From Siphonodentalium dalli (Eukaryota; Mollusca; Scaphopoda; Gadilida; Siphonodentaliidae), in assembly GCA_032622095.1 (NCBI GenBank), contig CP136064.1:124001-188000 (forward strand): a stretch of DNA of 64,000 bases, written 5' to 3'. Shown here piece after piece: positions 25,127 to 38,543 of this stretch (positions are counted from its first letter, which is position 1; each line of letters opens with the position of its first letter). A program made the translations under genes and the position numbers. The notes beneath the pieces are model-generated. The model searched no databases, was not told where the DNA came from, and was given only the letters and a program-made list of their open reading frames with translations.

Positions 25127-26171
25127 ATGGTGGAGTACGGTTGGATATTTTCAATTTTGCGCATGTTTCTCCATACCGCGCCATGTCAAATCTGGCCATA
25201 TCCGAATCGGGTTGTCATTTACAATGACTGCAGAAAATAAATATCTTCATGTTGGAATGCAAATGTATGTTTAAAGGAACAGATGTATCTCAACTTAAAG
25301 GAACATAGGTAACACAGTCACCAACTTAAAGAGGTGTCTGATTTACACTGGTTCAATGGTGGAGTACGGTTGGATATTTTCTATTTGGCGCATGTTTCTC
25401 CACACCGCGCCATGTCAAATCTGGCCCTATCCGATTCGGGTTGTCATTTACAATGACTGCAGAAAATATATATCTTCATGGTGGAATGCAAATGTATGTT
25501 TAAAGAAACAGATGTATCTCAACTTAAAGGGACATAAGTAGCACAGTCACCAACTTTAAGGGGTATCTGCTATAGACTGGTTCCATGGTGGAGTACTGTT
25601 GGATATTTTCAATTTGGCGCATGTTTCTCCCTACCGCGCCATGTCAAATCTGGCCATATCCGAATCGGGTTGTCATTTACAATGACTACAGAAAATAAAT
25701 ATCTTCATGTTGGAATGCAAATGTATGTTTAAAGGAACAGATGTATCTCAACTTAAAGGGACATAAGTAACACAGTCACCAACTTTAAGGGGTATCTGCT
25801 ATAGACTGGTTCCATGGTGGAGTACGGTTGGATATTTTCAATTTGGCGCATGTTTTTCCATACCGCGCCATGTCAAATCTGGCCATATCCGAATCGGGTT
25901 GTCATTTACAATGACTACAGAAAATAAATATCTTCATGTTGGAAAGCAAATGTATGTTTAAAGGAACAGATGTATCTCAACTTAAAGGGACATAAGTAAC
26001 ACAGTCACCAACTTAAAGGGGTATCTGCTATAGACTGGTTCCATGGTGGAGTACGGTTGGAAATTTTCAATTTGGCGCATGTTTCTCCATACCGCGCCAT
26101 GTCAAATCTGGCCATATCCGAATCGGGTTGTCATTTACAATGACTGCAGAAAATATATATCTTCATGTTGG
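25127..26171 (+). repeat. Second 15-mer copy, cut by the inversion junction
   Basis: The first four and a half monomers of the 21708-25126 unit recur here: CATAGGTAAC, TTCAATGG with CGATTCGG, D, TTTTTCC/GGAAAGC, and GGTTGGAAATTTTC at 26043. The unit stops at 26171 where the orientation flips. Confidence 0.87.
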
Positions 26172-26247
26172 TGACTGTGTTACTTATGTTCCTTTAAGTT
26201 GAGATACATCCGTTCCTTTAAACATACATTTGCATTGCAACATGAAG
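26161..26247. other. Inversion junction 1 (plus to minus)
   Basis: Plus-strand CTTCATGTTGG meets minus-strand GTTGGTGACTGTG. GTTGG (26167-26171) fits both sides, a 5-bp microhomology. Left-arm CTTCATGTTG (26161-26170) is complementary to CAACATGAAG at 26238-26247, leaving a 67-base loop in a potential giant hairpin whose arms are kilobases of satellite. The same junction recurs at 57955. Confidence 0.95.
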
Positions 26248-29156
26248 ATATTTATTTTCTGTAGTCATTGTAAATGACAACCCGATTCGGATATGGCCAG
26301 ATTTGACATGGCGCGGTATGGAGAAACATGCGCCAAATAGAAAATATCCAACCGTACTCCACCATGGAACCAGTCTATAGCAGATACCCCTTAAAGTTGG
26401 TGACTGTGTTACTTATGTCCCTTTAAGTTGAGATACATCTGTTCCTTTAAACATACATTTGCATTCCAACATGAAGATATTTATTTTCTGTAGTCATTGT
26501 AAATGACAACCCGATTCGGATATGGCCAGATTTGACATGGCGCGGTATGGAGAAACATGCGCCAAATAGAAAATATCCAACCGTACTCCACCATGGAACC
26601 AGTCTAAATCAGACACCTCTTTAAGTTGGTGACTGTGTTACTTATGTTCCTTTAAGTTGAGATACATCTGTTCCTTTAAACATACATTTGCTTTCCAACA
26701 TGAAGATATTTATTTTCTGTAGTCATTGTAAATGACAACCCGATTCGGATATGGCCAGATTTGACATGGCGCGGTATGGAAAAACATGCGCCAAAATGAA
26801 AATATCCAACCGTACTCCACCATGGAACCAGTCTATAGCAGATACCCCTTAAAGTTGGTGACTGTGTTACTTATGTCCCTTTAAGTTGAGATACATCTGT
26901 TCCTTTAAGCATACATTTGCATTCCAACATGAAGATATTTATTTTCTGTAGTCATTGTAAATGACAACCCGATTCGGATATGGCCAGATTTGACATGGCG
27001 CGGTAGGGAGAAACATGCGCCAAATTGAAAATATCCAACAGTACTCTACCATGGAACCAGTCTATAGCAGATACCCCTTAAAGTTGGTGACTGTGTTACT
27101 TATGTCCCTTTAAGTTGAGATACATCTGTTTCTTTAAACATACATTTGCATTCCAACATGAAGATATTTATTTTCTGTAGTCATTGTAAATGACAACCCG
27201 ATTCGGATATGGCCAGATTTGACATGGCGCGGTATGGAGAAACATGCGCCAAATTGAAAATATCCAACCGTACTCCACCATGTAACCAGTCTATAGCAGA
27301 TACCCCTTAAAGTTGGTGACTGTGTTACTTATGTCCCTTTAAGTTGAGATACATCTGTTCCTTTAAACATACATTTGCATTCCAACATGAAGATATTTAT
27401 TTTCTGTAGTCATTGTAAATGACAACCCGATTCGGATATGGCCAGATTTGACATGGCGCGGTATGGAGAAACATGCGCCAAATAGAAAATATCCAACCGT
27501 ACTCCACCATGGAACCAGTCTAAATCAGACACCTCTTTAAGTTGGTGACTGTGTTACTTATGTTCCTTTAAGTTGAGATACATCTGTTCCTTTAAACATA
27601 CATTTGCATTCCAACATGAAGATATTTATTTTCTGCAGTCATTGTAAATGACAACCCGATTCGGATATGGCCAGATTTGACATGGCGCGGTATGGAGAAA
27701 CATGCGCAAAATTGAAAATATCCAACCGTACTCCACCATGTAACCAGTCTATAGCAGATACCCCTTAAAGTTGGTGACTGTGTTACTTATGTCCCTTTAA
27801 GTTGAGATACATCTGTTCCTTTAAGCATACATTTGCATTCCAACATGAAGATATTTATTTTCTGTAGTCATTGTAAATGACAACCCGATTCGGATATGGC
27901 CAGATTTGACATGGCGCGGTATGGAGAAACATGCGCCAAATTGAAAATATCCAACAGTACTCCACCATGGAACCAGTCTATAGCAGATACCCCTTAAAGT
28001 TGGTGACTGTGTTACTTATGTTCCTTTAAGTTGAGATACATCTGTTTCTTTAAACATACATTTGCATTCCAACATGAAGATATTTATTTTCTGTAGTCAT
28101 TGTAAATGACAACCCGATTCGGATATGGCCAGATTTGACATGGCGCGGTATGGAGAAACATGCGCCAAATAGAAAATATCCAACCGTACTCCACCATGGA
28201 ACCAGTCTATAGCAGATACCCCTTAAAGTTGGTGACTGTGTTACTTATGTCCCTTTAAGTTGAGATACATCTGTTCCTTTAAACATACATTTGCATTCCA
28301 ACATGAAGATATTTATTTTCTGTAGTCATTGTAAATGACAACCCGATTCGGATATGGCCAGATTTGACATGGCGCGGTATGGAGAAACATGCGCCAAATA
28401 GAAAATATCCAACCGTACTCCACCATGGAACCAGTCTAAATCAGACACCTCTTTAAGTTGGTGACTGTGTTACTTATGTTCCTTTAAGTTGAGATACATC
28501 TGTTCCTTTAAACATACATTTGCATTCCAACATGAAGATATTTATTTTCTGCAGTCATTGTAAATGACAACCCGATTCGGATATGGCCAGATTTGACATG
28601 GCGCGGTATGGAGAAACATGCGCAAAATTGAAAATATCCAACCGTACTCCACCATGTAACCAGTCTATAGCAGATACCCCTTAAAGTTGGTGACTGTGTT
28701 ACTTATGTCCCTTTAAGTTGAGATACATCTGTTCCTTTAAACATACATTTGCATTCCAACATGAAGATATATATTTTCTGCAGTCATTGTAAATGACAAC
28801 CCGATTCGGATATGGCCAGATTTGACATGGCGCGGTATGGAGAAACATGCGCAAAATTGAAAATATCCAACCGTACTCCACCATGTAACCAGTCTATAGC
28901 AGATACCCCTTAAAGTTGGTGACGGTGTTACTTATGTCCCTTTAAGTTGAGATACATCTGTTCCTTTAAACATACATTTGCATTCCAACATGAAGATATT
29001 TATTTTCTGCAGTCATTGTAAATGACAACCCGATTCGGATATGGCCAGATTTGACATGGCGCGGTATGGAGAAACATGCGCCAAATTGAAAATATCCAAC
29101 CGTACTCCACCATGGAACCAGTCTATAGCAGATACCCCTTAAAGTTGGTGACTGTG
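26172..29156 (-). repeat. Right arm of junction 1 (13 monomers)
   Basis: Monomer order matches the right arm of junction 3 (57967-60947). Shared marks are ATCCGTTCC with GCATTGCAAC in the first monomer, AAATCAGACACC in the second, GCTTTCC with GGAAAAAC, TTTAAGCATAC with D-type GGTAGGGAG, CTGTTTCTTT, and GACGGTG. The monomer at 26629 is a hybrid: it starts like 58424 (TATGTTCC) and ends like 58653 (GCTTTCC), so one monomer was lost here. Confidence 0.82.
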
Positions 29157-30988
29157 TTACTTATGTCCCTTTAAGTTGAGATACATCTGTTCCTTTAAAC
29201 ATACATTTGCATTCCACCATGAAGATATATATTTTCTGCAGTCATTGTAAATGACAACCCGATTCGGATATGGCCAGATTTGACATGGCGCGGTATGGAG
29301 AAACATGCGCCAAATTGAAAATATCCAACCGTACTCCACCATGGAACCAGTCTATAGCAGATACCCCTTAAAGTTGGTGACTGTGTTACTTATGTCCCTT
29401 TAAGTTGAGATACATCTGTTCCCTTAAACATACATTTGCATTCCAACAAGAAGATACATATTTTCTGCAGTCATTGTAAATGACAACCCGATTCGGATAT
29501 GGCCAGATTTGACATGGCGCGGTATGGAGAAACATGCGCCAAATTGAAAATATCCAACCGTACTCCACCATGGAACCAGTCTATAGCAGATACCCCTTTA
29601 AGTTGGTGACTGTGTTACTTATGTCCCTTTAAGTTGAGATACATCTGTTCCTTTAAACATACATTTGCTTTCCAACATGAAGATATTTATTTTCTGTAGT
29701 CATTGTAAATGACAACCCGATTCGGATATGGCCAGATTTGACATGGCGCGGTATGGAAAAACATGCGCCAAATTGAAAATATCCAACCGTACTCCACCAT
29801 GGAACCAGTCTATAGCAGATACCCCTTAAAGTTGGTGACTGTGTTACTTATGTCCCTTTAAGTTGAGATACATCTGTTCCTTTAAACATACATTTGCATT
29901 CCAACATGAAGATATTTATTTTCTGTAGTCATTGTAAATGACAACCCGATTCGGATATGGCCAGATTTGACATGGCGTGGTAGGGAGAAACATGCGCCAA
30001 ATTGAAAATATCCAACAGTACTCCACCATGGAACCAGTCTATAGCAGATACCCCTTAAAGTTGGTGACTGTGTTACTTATGTTCCTTTAAGTTGAGATAC
30101 ATCTGTTTCTTTAAACATACATTTGCATTCCAACATGAAGATATTTATTTTCTGTAGTCATTGTAAATGACAACCCGAATCGGATATGGCCAGATTTGAC
30201 ATGGCGCGGTATGGAGAAACATGCGCCAAATAGAAAATTTCCAACCGTACTCCACCATGGAACCAGTCTATAGCAGATACCCCTTAAAGTTGGTGACTGT
30301 GTTACTTATGTCCCTTTAAGTTGAGATACATCTGTTCCTTTAAACATACATTTGCATTCCAACATGAAGATATTTATTTTCTGTAGTCATTGTAAATGAC
30401 AACCCGATTCGGATATGGCCAGATTTGACATGGCGCGGTATGGAGAAACATGCGCCAAATAGAAAATATCCAACCGTACTCCACCATGGAACCAGTCTAA
30501 ATCAGACACCTCTTTAAGTTGGTGACTGTGTTACTTATGTTCCTTTAAGTTGAGATACATCTGTTCCTTTAAACATACATTTGCATTCCAACATGAAGAT
30601 ATTTGTTTTCTGCAGTCATTGTAAATGACAACCCGATTCGGATATGGCCAGATTTGACATGGCGCGGTATGGAGAAACATGCGCAAAATTGAAAATATCC
30701 AACCGTACTCCACCATGTAACCAGTCTATAGCAGATACCCCTTAAAGTTGGTGACTGTGTTACTTATGTCCCTTTAAGTTGAGATACATCTGTTCCTTTA
30801 AACATACATTTGCATTCCAACATGAAGATATATATTTTCTGCAGTCATTGTAAATGACAACCCGATTCGGATATGGCCAGATTTGACATGGCGCGGTATG
30901 GAGAAACATGCGCAAAATTGAAAATATCCAACCGTACTCCACCATGGAACCAGTCTATAGCAGATACCCCTTAAAGTTGGTGACTGTG
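29157..30988 (-). repeat. 8-monomer HOR copy (1832 bp)
   Basis: Left-to-right marks: CATTCCACC monomer; AACAAGAAGATACATA monomer; GCTTTCC/GGAAAAAC; D with CATGGCGTGGTAGGG; CCCGAATCGG with CTGTTTC; B with AAATCAGACACC; C with ATATTTGTTTTCTGC; C. Every mark recurs 1832 bp to the right. Confidence 0.88.
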
Positions 30989-32820
30989 TTACTTATGTCC
31001 CTTTAAGTTGAGATACATCTGTTCCTTTAAACATACATTTGCATTCCACCATGAAGATATATATTTTCTGCAGTCATTGTAAATGACAACCCGATTCGGA
31101 TATGGCCAGATTTGACATGGCGCGGTATGGAGAAACATGCGCCAAATTGAAAATATCCAACCGTACTCCACCATGGAACCAGTCTATAGCAGATACCCCT
31201 TAAAGTTGGTGACTGTGTTACTTATGTCCCTTTAAGTTGAGATACATCTGTTCCCTTAAACATACATTTGCATTCCAACAAGAAGATACATATTTTCTGC
31301 AGTCATTGTAAATGACAACCCGATTCGGATATGGCCAGATTTGACATGGCGCGGTATGGAGAAACATGCGCCAAATTGAAAATATCCAACCGTACTCCAC
31401 CATGGAACCAGTCTATAGCAGATACCCCTTTAAGTTGGTGACTGTGTTACTTATGTCCCTTTAAGTTGAGATACATCTGTTCCTTTAAACATACATTTGC
31501 TTTCCAACATGAAGATATTTATTTTCTGTAGTCATTGTAAATGACAACCCGATTCGGATATGGCCAGATTTGACATGGCGCGGTATGGAAAAACATGCGC
31601 CAAATTGAAAATATCCAACCGTACTCCACCATGGAACCAGTCTATAGCAGATACCCCTTAAAGTTGGTGACTGTGTTACTTATGTCCCTTTAAGTTGAGA
31701 TACATCTGTTCCTTTAAACATACATTTGCATTCCAACATGAAGATATTTATTTTCTGTAGTCATTGTAAATGACAACCCGATTCGGATATGGCCAGATTT
31801 GACATGGCGTGGTAGGGAGAAACATGCGCCAAATTGAAAATATCCAACAGTACTCCACCATGGAACCAGTCTATAGCAGATACCCCTTAAAGTTGGTGAC
31901 TGTGTTACTTATGTTCCTTTAAGTTGAGATACATCTGTTTCTTTAAACATACATTTGCATTCCAACATGAAGATATTTATTTTCTGTAGTCATTGTAAAT
32001 GACAACCCGAATCGGATATGGCCAGATTTGACATGGCGCGGTATGGAGAAACATGCGCCAAATAGAAAATTTCCAACCGTACTCCACCATGGAACCAGTC
32101 TATAGCAGATACCCCTTAAAGTTGGTGACTGTGTTACTTATGTCCCTTTAAGTTGAGATACATCTGTTCCTTTAAACATACATTTGCATTCCAACATGAA
32201 GATATTTATTTTCTGTAGTCATTGTAAATGACAACCCGATTCGGATATGGCCAGATTTGACATGGCGCGGTATGGAGAAACATGCGCCAAATAGAAAATA
32301 TCCAACCGTACTCCACCATGGAACCAGTCTAAATCAGACACCTCTTTAAGTTGGTGACTGTGTTACTTATGTTCCTTTAAGTTGAGATACATCTGTTCCT
32401 TTAAACATACATTTGCATTCCAACATGAAGATATTTGTTTTCTGCAGTCATTGTAAATGACAACCCGATTCGGATATGGCCAGATTTGACATGGCGCGGT
32501 ATGGAGAAACATGCGCAAAATTGAAAATATCCAACCGTACTCCACCATGTAACCAGTCTATAGCAGATACCCCTTAAAGTTGGTGACTGTGTTACTTATG
32601 TCCCTTTAAGTTGAGATACATCTGTTCCTTTAAACATACATTTGCATTCCAACATGAAGATATATATTTTCTGCAGTCATTGTAAATGACAACCCGATTC
32701 GGATATGGCCAGATTTGACATGGCGCGGTATGGAGAAACATGCGCAAAATTGAAAATATCCAACCGTACTCCACCATGTAACCAGTCTATAGCAGATACC
32801 CCTTAAAGTTGGTGACGGTG
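30989..32820 (-). repeat. 8-monomer HOR copy (1832 bp), near-identical to the preceding one
   Basis: Repeats all rare marks of 29157-30988 at +1832, including AGAAGATACATA, GGCGTGGTAGGG, CCCGAATCGG and ATTTGTTTTC. This indicates a recent tandem duplication of an 8-mer, a unit length absent from P1. Confidence 0.88.
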
Positions 32821-35339
32821 TTACTTATGTCCCTTTAAGTTGAGATACATCTGTTCCTTTAAACTTACATTTGCATTCCAACATGAAGATATATATTTTC
32901 TGCAGTCATTGTAAATGACAACCCGATTCGGATATGGCCAGATTTGACATGGCGCGGTATGGAGAAACATGCGCCAAATTGAAAATATCCAACCGTACTC
33001 CACCATGGAACCAGTCTATAGCAGATACCCCTTAAAGTTGGTGACTGTGTTACTTATGTCCCTTTAAGTTGAGATACATCTGTTCCTTTAAACATACATT
33101 TGCATTCCACCATGAAGATATATATTTTCTGCAGTCATTGTAAATGACAACCCGATTCGGATATGGCCAGATTTGACATGGCGCGGTATGGAGAAACATG
33201 CGCAAAATTGAAAATATCCAACCGTACTCCACCATGTAACCAGTCTATAGCAGATACCCCTTAAAGTTGGTGACTGTGTTACTTATGTCCCTTTAAGTTG
33301 AGATACATCTGTTCCTTTAAACATACATTTGCATTCCAACATGAAGATATATATTTTCTGCAGTCATTGTAAATGACAACCCGATTCGGATATGGCCAGA
33401 TTTGACATGGCGCGGTATGGAGAAACATGCGCAAAATTGAAAATATCCAACCGTACTCCACCATGTAACCAGTCTATAGCAGATACCCCTTAAAGTTGGT
33501 GACGGTGTTACTTATGTCCCTTTAAGTTGAGATACATCTGTTCCTTTAAACATACATTTGCATTCCAAAATGAAGATATATATTTTCTGCAGTCATTGTA
33601 AATGACAACCCGATTCGGATATGGCCAGATTTGACATGGCGCGGTATGGAGAAACATGCGCCAAATTGAAAATATCCAACCGTACTCCACCATGGAACCA
33701 GTCTATAGCAGATACCCTTTAAAGTTGGTGACTGTGTTACTTATGTCCCTTTAAGTTGAGATACATCTGTTCCTTTAAACATACATTTGCATTCCAACAT
33801 GAAGATATATATTTTCTGCAGTCATTGTAAATGACAACCCGATTCGGATATGGCCAGATTTGACATGGCGCGGTATGGAGAAACATGCGCCAAATTGAAA
33901 ATATCCAACCGTACTCCACCATGGAACCAGTCTATAGCAGATACCCCTTAAAGTTGGTGACTGTGTTACTTATGTCCCTTTAAGTTGAGATACATCTGTT
34001 CCTTTAAACATACATTTGCATTCCACCATGAAGATATATATTTTCTGCAGTCATTGTAAATGACAACCCGATTCGGATAGGGCCAGATTTGACATGACGC
34101 GGTATGGAGAAACATGCGCCAAATTGAAAATATCCAACCGTACTCCACCATGGAACCAGTCTATAGCAGATACCCCTTTAAATTGGTGACTGTGTTACTT
34201 ATGTCCCTTTAAGTTGAGATACATCTGTTCCTTTAAACATACATTTGCATTCCACCATGAAGATATATATTTTCTGCAGTCATTGTAAATGACAACCCGA
34301 TTCGGATATGGCCAGATTTGACATGGCGCGGTATGGAGAAAAATGCGCCAAATTGAAAATATCCAACCGTACTCCACCATGGAACCAGTCTATAGCAGAT
34401 ACCCCTTTAAGTTGGTGACTGTGTTACTTATGTCCCTTTAAGTTGAGATACATCTGTTCCTTTAAACATACATTTGCATTCCAACATGAAGATATTTATT
34501 TTCTGTAGTCATTGTAAATGACAACCCGATTCGGATATGGCCAGATTTGACATGGCGCGGTATGGAAAAACATGCGCCAAATTGAAAATATCCAACAGTA
34601 CACCACCATGGAACCAGTCTATAGCAGATACCCCTTAAAGTTGGTGACTGTGTTACTTATGTCCCTTTAAGTTGAGATACATCTGTTCCTTTAAACATAC
34701 ATTTGCATTCCAACATGAAGATATTTATTTTCTGTAGTCATTGTAAATGACAACCCGATTCGGATATGGCCAGATTTGACATGGCGCGGTAGGGAGAAAC
34801 ATGCGCCAAATTGAAAATATCCAACCGTACTCCACCATGGAACCAGTCTATAGCAGATACCCCTTAAAGTTGGTGACTGTGTTACTTATGTCCCTTTAAG
34901 TTGAGATACATCTGTTCCTCTAAACATACATTTGCATTCCAACATGAAGATATTTATTTTCTGTAGTCATTGTAAATGACAACCCGATTCGGATATGGTT
35001 AGATTTGACATGGCGCGGTATGGAGAAACATGCGCCAAGTAGAAAATATCCAACCGTACTCCACCATGGAACCAGTCTAAATCAGACACCTCTTTAAGTT
35101 GGTGACTGTGTTACTTATGTCCCTTTAAGTTGAGATACATCTGTTCCTTTAAACATACATTTGCATTCCAACATGAAGATATTTATTTTCTGCAGTCATT
35201 GTAAATGACAACCCGATTCGGATATGGCCAGATTTGACATGGCGCGGTAGGGAGAAACATGCGCAAAATTGAAAATATCCAACCGTACTCCACCATGTAA
35301 CCAGTCTATAGCAGATACCCCTTCAAGTTGGTGACGGTG
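32821..35339 (-). repeat. 11 monomers without a clear HOR frame
   Basis: A and C monomers from 32821 to about 34194 look like fragments of the 8-mer. From 34195 to 35339 the order (AAAATGCGCC monomer, GGAAAAAC monomer, D, B with AAATCAGACACC, C) is the inverse counterpart of P1 22837 back to 21708, including the rare AAAATGCGCC change seen as GCGCATTTTTC at 22640. Confidence 0.65.
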
Positions 35340-38300
35340 TTACTTATGTCCCTTTAAGTTGAGATACATCTGTTCCTTTAAACATTCATTTGCATTCCAA
35401 CATGAAGATATATATTTTCTGCAGTCATTGTAAATGACAACCCGATTCGGATATGGCCAGATTTGACATGGCGCGGTATGGAGAAACATGCGCCAAATTG
35501 AAAATATCCAACCGTACTCCACCATGGAACCAGTCTATAGCAGATACCCCTTAAAGTTGGTAACTGTGTTACTTATGTCCCTTTAAGTTGAGATACATCT
35601 GTTCCTTTAAACATACATTTGCATTCCACCATGAAGATATATATTTTCTGCAGTCATTGTAAATGACAACCCGATTCGGATAGGGCCAGATTTGACATGG
35701 CGCGGTATGGAGAAACATGCGCCAAATTGAAAATATCCAACCGTACTCCACCATGGAACCAGTCTATAGCAGATACCCCTTTAAGTTGGTGACTGTGTTA
35801 CTTATGTCCCTTTAAGTTGAGATACATCTGTTCCTCTAAACATACATTTGCATTCCACCATGAAGATATATATTTTCTGCAGTCATTGTAAATGACAACC
35901 CGATTCGGATATGGCCAGATTTGACATGGCGCGGTAGGGAGAAACATGCGCCAAATTGAAAATATCCAACAGTACTCCACCATGGAACCAGTCTATAGCA
36001 GATACCCCTTAAAGTTGGTGACTGTGTTACTTATGTCCCTTTAAGTTGAGATACATCTGTTCCTTTAAACATACATTTGCTTTCCAACATGAAGATATTT
36101 ATTTTCTGTAGTCATTGTAAATGACAACCCGATTCGGATATGGCCAGATTTGACATTGCGCGGTAGGGAGAAACATGCGCCAAATTGAAAATATCCAACA
36201 GTACTCCACCATGGAACCAGTCTATAGCAGATACCCCTTAAAGTTGGTGACTGTGTTACTTATGTCCCTTTAAGTTGAGATACATCTGTTTCTTTAAACA
36301 TACATTTGCATTCCAACATGAAGATATTTATTTTCTGTAGTCATTGTAAATGACAACCCGATTCGGATATGGCCAGATTTGACATGACGCGGTAGGGAGA
36401 AACATGCGCCAAATTGAAAATATCCAACAGTACTCCACCATGGAACCAGTCTATAGCAGATACCCCTTAAAGTTGGTGACGTGTTACTTATGTCCCTTTA
36501 AGTTGAGATACATCTGTTCCTTTAAACATACATTTGCATTCCAACATGAAGATATTTATTTTCTGTAGTCATTGTAAATGACAACCCGATTCGGATATGG
36601 CCAGATTTGACATGGCGCGGTATGGAGAAACATGCGCCAAATAGAAAATATCCAACCGTACTCCACCATGGAACCAGTCTATAGCAGATACCCCTTAAAG
36701 TTGGTGACTGTGTTACTTATGTCCCTTTAAGTTGAGATACATCTGTTCCTTTAAACATACATTTGCATTCCACCATGAAGATATATATTTTCTGCAGTCA
36801 TTGTAAATGACAACCCGATTCGGATAGGGCCAGATTTGACATGGCGCGGTATGGAGAAACATGCGCCAAATTGAAAATATCCAACCGTACTCCACCATGG
36901 AACCAGTCTATAGCAGATACCCCTTAAAGTTTGTGACTGTGTTACTTATGTCCCTTTAAGTTGAGATACATCTGTTCCTTTAAACATACATTTGCATTCC
37001 ACCATGAAGATATATATTTTCTGCAGTCATTGTAAATGACAACCCGATTCGGATAGGGCCAGATTTGACATGGCGCGGTATGGAGAAACATGCGCCAAAT
37101 TGAAAATATCCAACCGTACTCCACCATGGAACCAGTCTATAGCAGACACCCCTTTAAGTTGGTGACTGTGTTACTTATGTCCCTTTAAGTTGAGATACAT
37201 CTGTTCCTCTAAACATACATTTGCATTCCACCTTGAAGATATATATTTTCTGCAGTCATTGTAAATGACAACCCGATTCGGATATGGCCAGATTTGACAT
37301 GGCGCGGTATGGAGAAACATGCGCCAAATTGAAAATATCCAACCGTACTCCACCATGGAACCAGTCTATAGCAGATACCCCTTTAAGTGGGTGACTGTGT
37401 TACTTATGTCCCTTTAAGTTGAGATACATCTGTTCCTTTAAACATACATTTGCTTTCCAACATGAAGATATTTATTTTCTGTAGTCATTGTAAATGACAA
37501 CCCGATTCGGATATGGCCAGATTTGACATTGCGCGGTAGGGAGAAACATGCGCCAAATTGAAAATATCCAACAGTACTCCACCATGGAACCAGTCTATAG
37601 CAGATACCCCTTAAAGTTGGTGACTGTGTTACTTATGTCCCTTTAAGTTGAGATACATCTGTTTCTTTAAACATACATTTGCATTCCAACATGAAGATAT
37701 TTATTTTCTGTAGTCATTGTAAATGACAACCCGATTCGGATATGGCCAGATTTGACATGACGCGGTAGGGAGAAACATGCGCCAAATTGAAAATATCCAA
37801 CAGTACTCCACCATGGAACCAGTCTATAGCAGATACCCCTTAAAGTTGGTGACGTGTTACTTATGTCCCTTTAAGTTGAGATACATCTGTTCCTTTAAAC
37901 ATACATTTGCATTCCAACATGAAGATATTTATTTTCTGTAGTCATTGTAAATGACAACCCGATTCGGATATGGCCAGATTTGACATGGCGCGGTATGGAG
38001 AAACATGCGCCAAATAGAAAATATCCAACCGTACTCCACCATGGAACCAGTCTATAGCAGATACCCCTTAAAGTTGGTGACTGTGTTACTTATGTCCCTT
38101 TAAGTTGATATACATCTGTTCCTCTAAACATACATTTGCATTCCAAAATGAAGATATTTATTTTCTGTAGTCATTGTAAATGACAACCCGATTCGGATAT
38201 GGCCAGATTTGACATGGCGCGGTATGGAGAAACATGCGCCAAGTAGAAAATATCCAACCGTACTCCACCATGGAACCAGTCTAAATCAGACACCTCTTTA

Positions 38301-38543
38301 AGTTGGTGACTGTGTTACTTATGTCCCTTTAAGTTGAGATACATCTGTTCCTTTAAACATACATTTGCATTCCAACATGAAGATATTTATTTTCTGCAGT
38401 CATTGTAAATGACAACCCGATTCGGATATGGCCAGATTTGACATGGCGCGGTATGGAGAAACATGCGCAAAATTGAAAATATCCAACCGTACTCCACCAT
38501 GTAACCAGTCTATAGCAGATACCCCTTCAAGTTGGTGACGGTG
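35340..38543 (-). repeat. 14-monomer interval between E-marked monomers (3204 bp)
   Basis: Bounded by minus-strand E monomers (AAACATTCATTTGC). It contains the subunit D1 (CATTGCGCGG), D2 (CATGACGCGG), B after GGTGACGTGTTAC twice, plus several CCACCATGAAG monomers and one B' (GATATACATC, CCAAAATG, CAAGTAG). The length is 14 x 229 minus two 1-bp deletions. Confidence 0.78.

Larger units (their letters stand above)
1..26171 (+). repeat. Satellite block P1: 229-bp monomers, plus orientation
   Basis: About 114 head-to-tail copies of a 229-bp monomer, all in the same orientation. The period is seen from the landmark CCATGGTGGAGTA, whose ATG recurs at 308, 537, 766 and so on with exactly 229-bp spacing except at two internal deletions (126 bp at 1897/1898, 16 bp near 22018). 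The array is already in progress at base 1. Copies differ mostly at a limited set of sites that travel together, giving types A, B, C, D, E and T. No gene or unique insert is visible. Tandem arrays of this length and homogeneity are typical of eukaryotic satellite DNA; the chromosomal location is inferred. Confidence 0.97.

Noticed and set aside
26161-26180. Transposon insertion or target-site duplication at the orientation switches
   Set aside because: No terminal repeats, no foreign sequence and no duplicated target are seen; satellite joins satellite with 3-5 bp of microhomology.
26290-26330. Bacterial -35 box in TTTGACATGG on the minus-oriented copies
   Set aside because: It is present in every monomer with no consistent -10 partner, and the context is eukaryotic satellite DNA.
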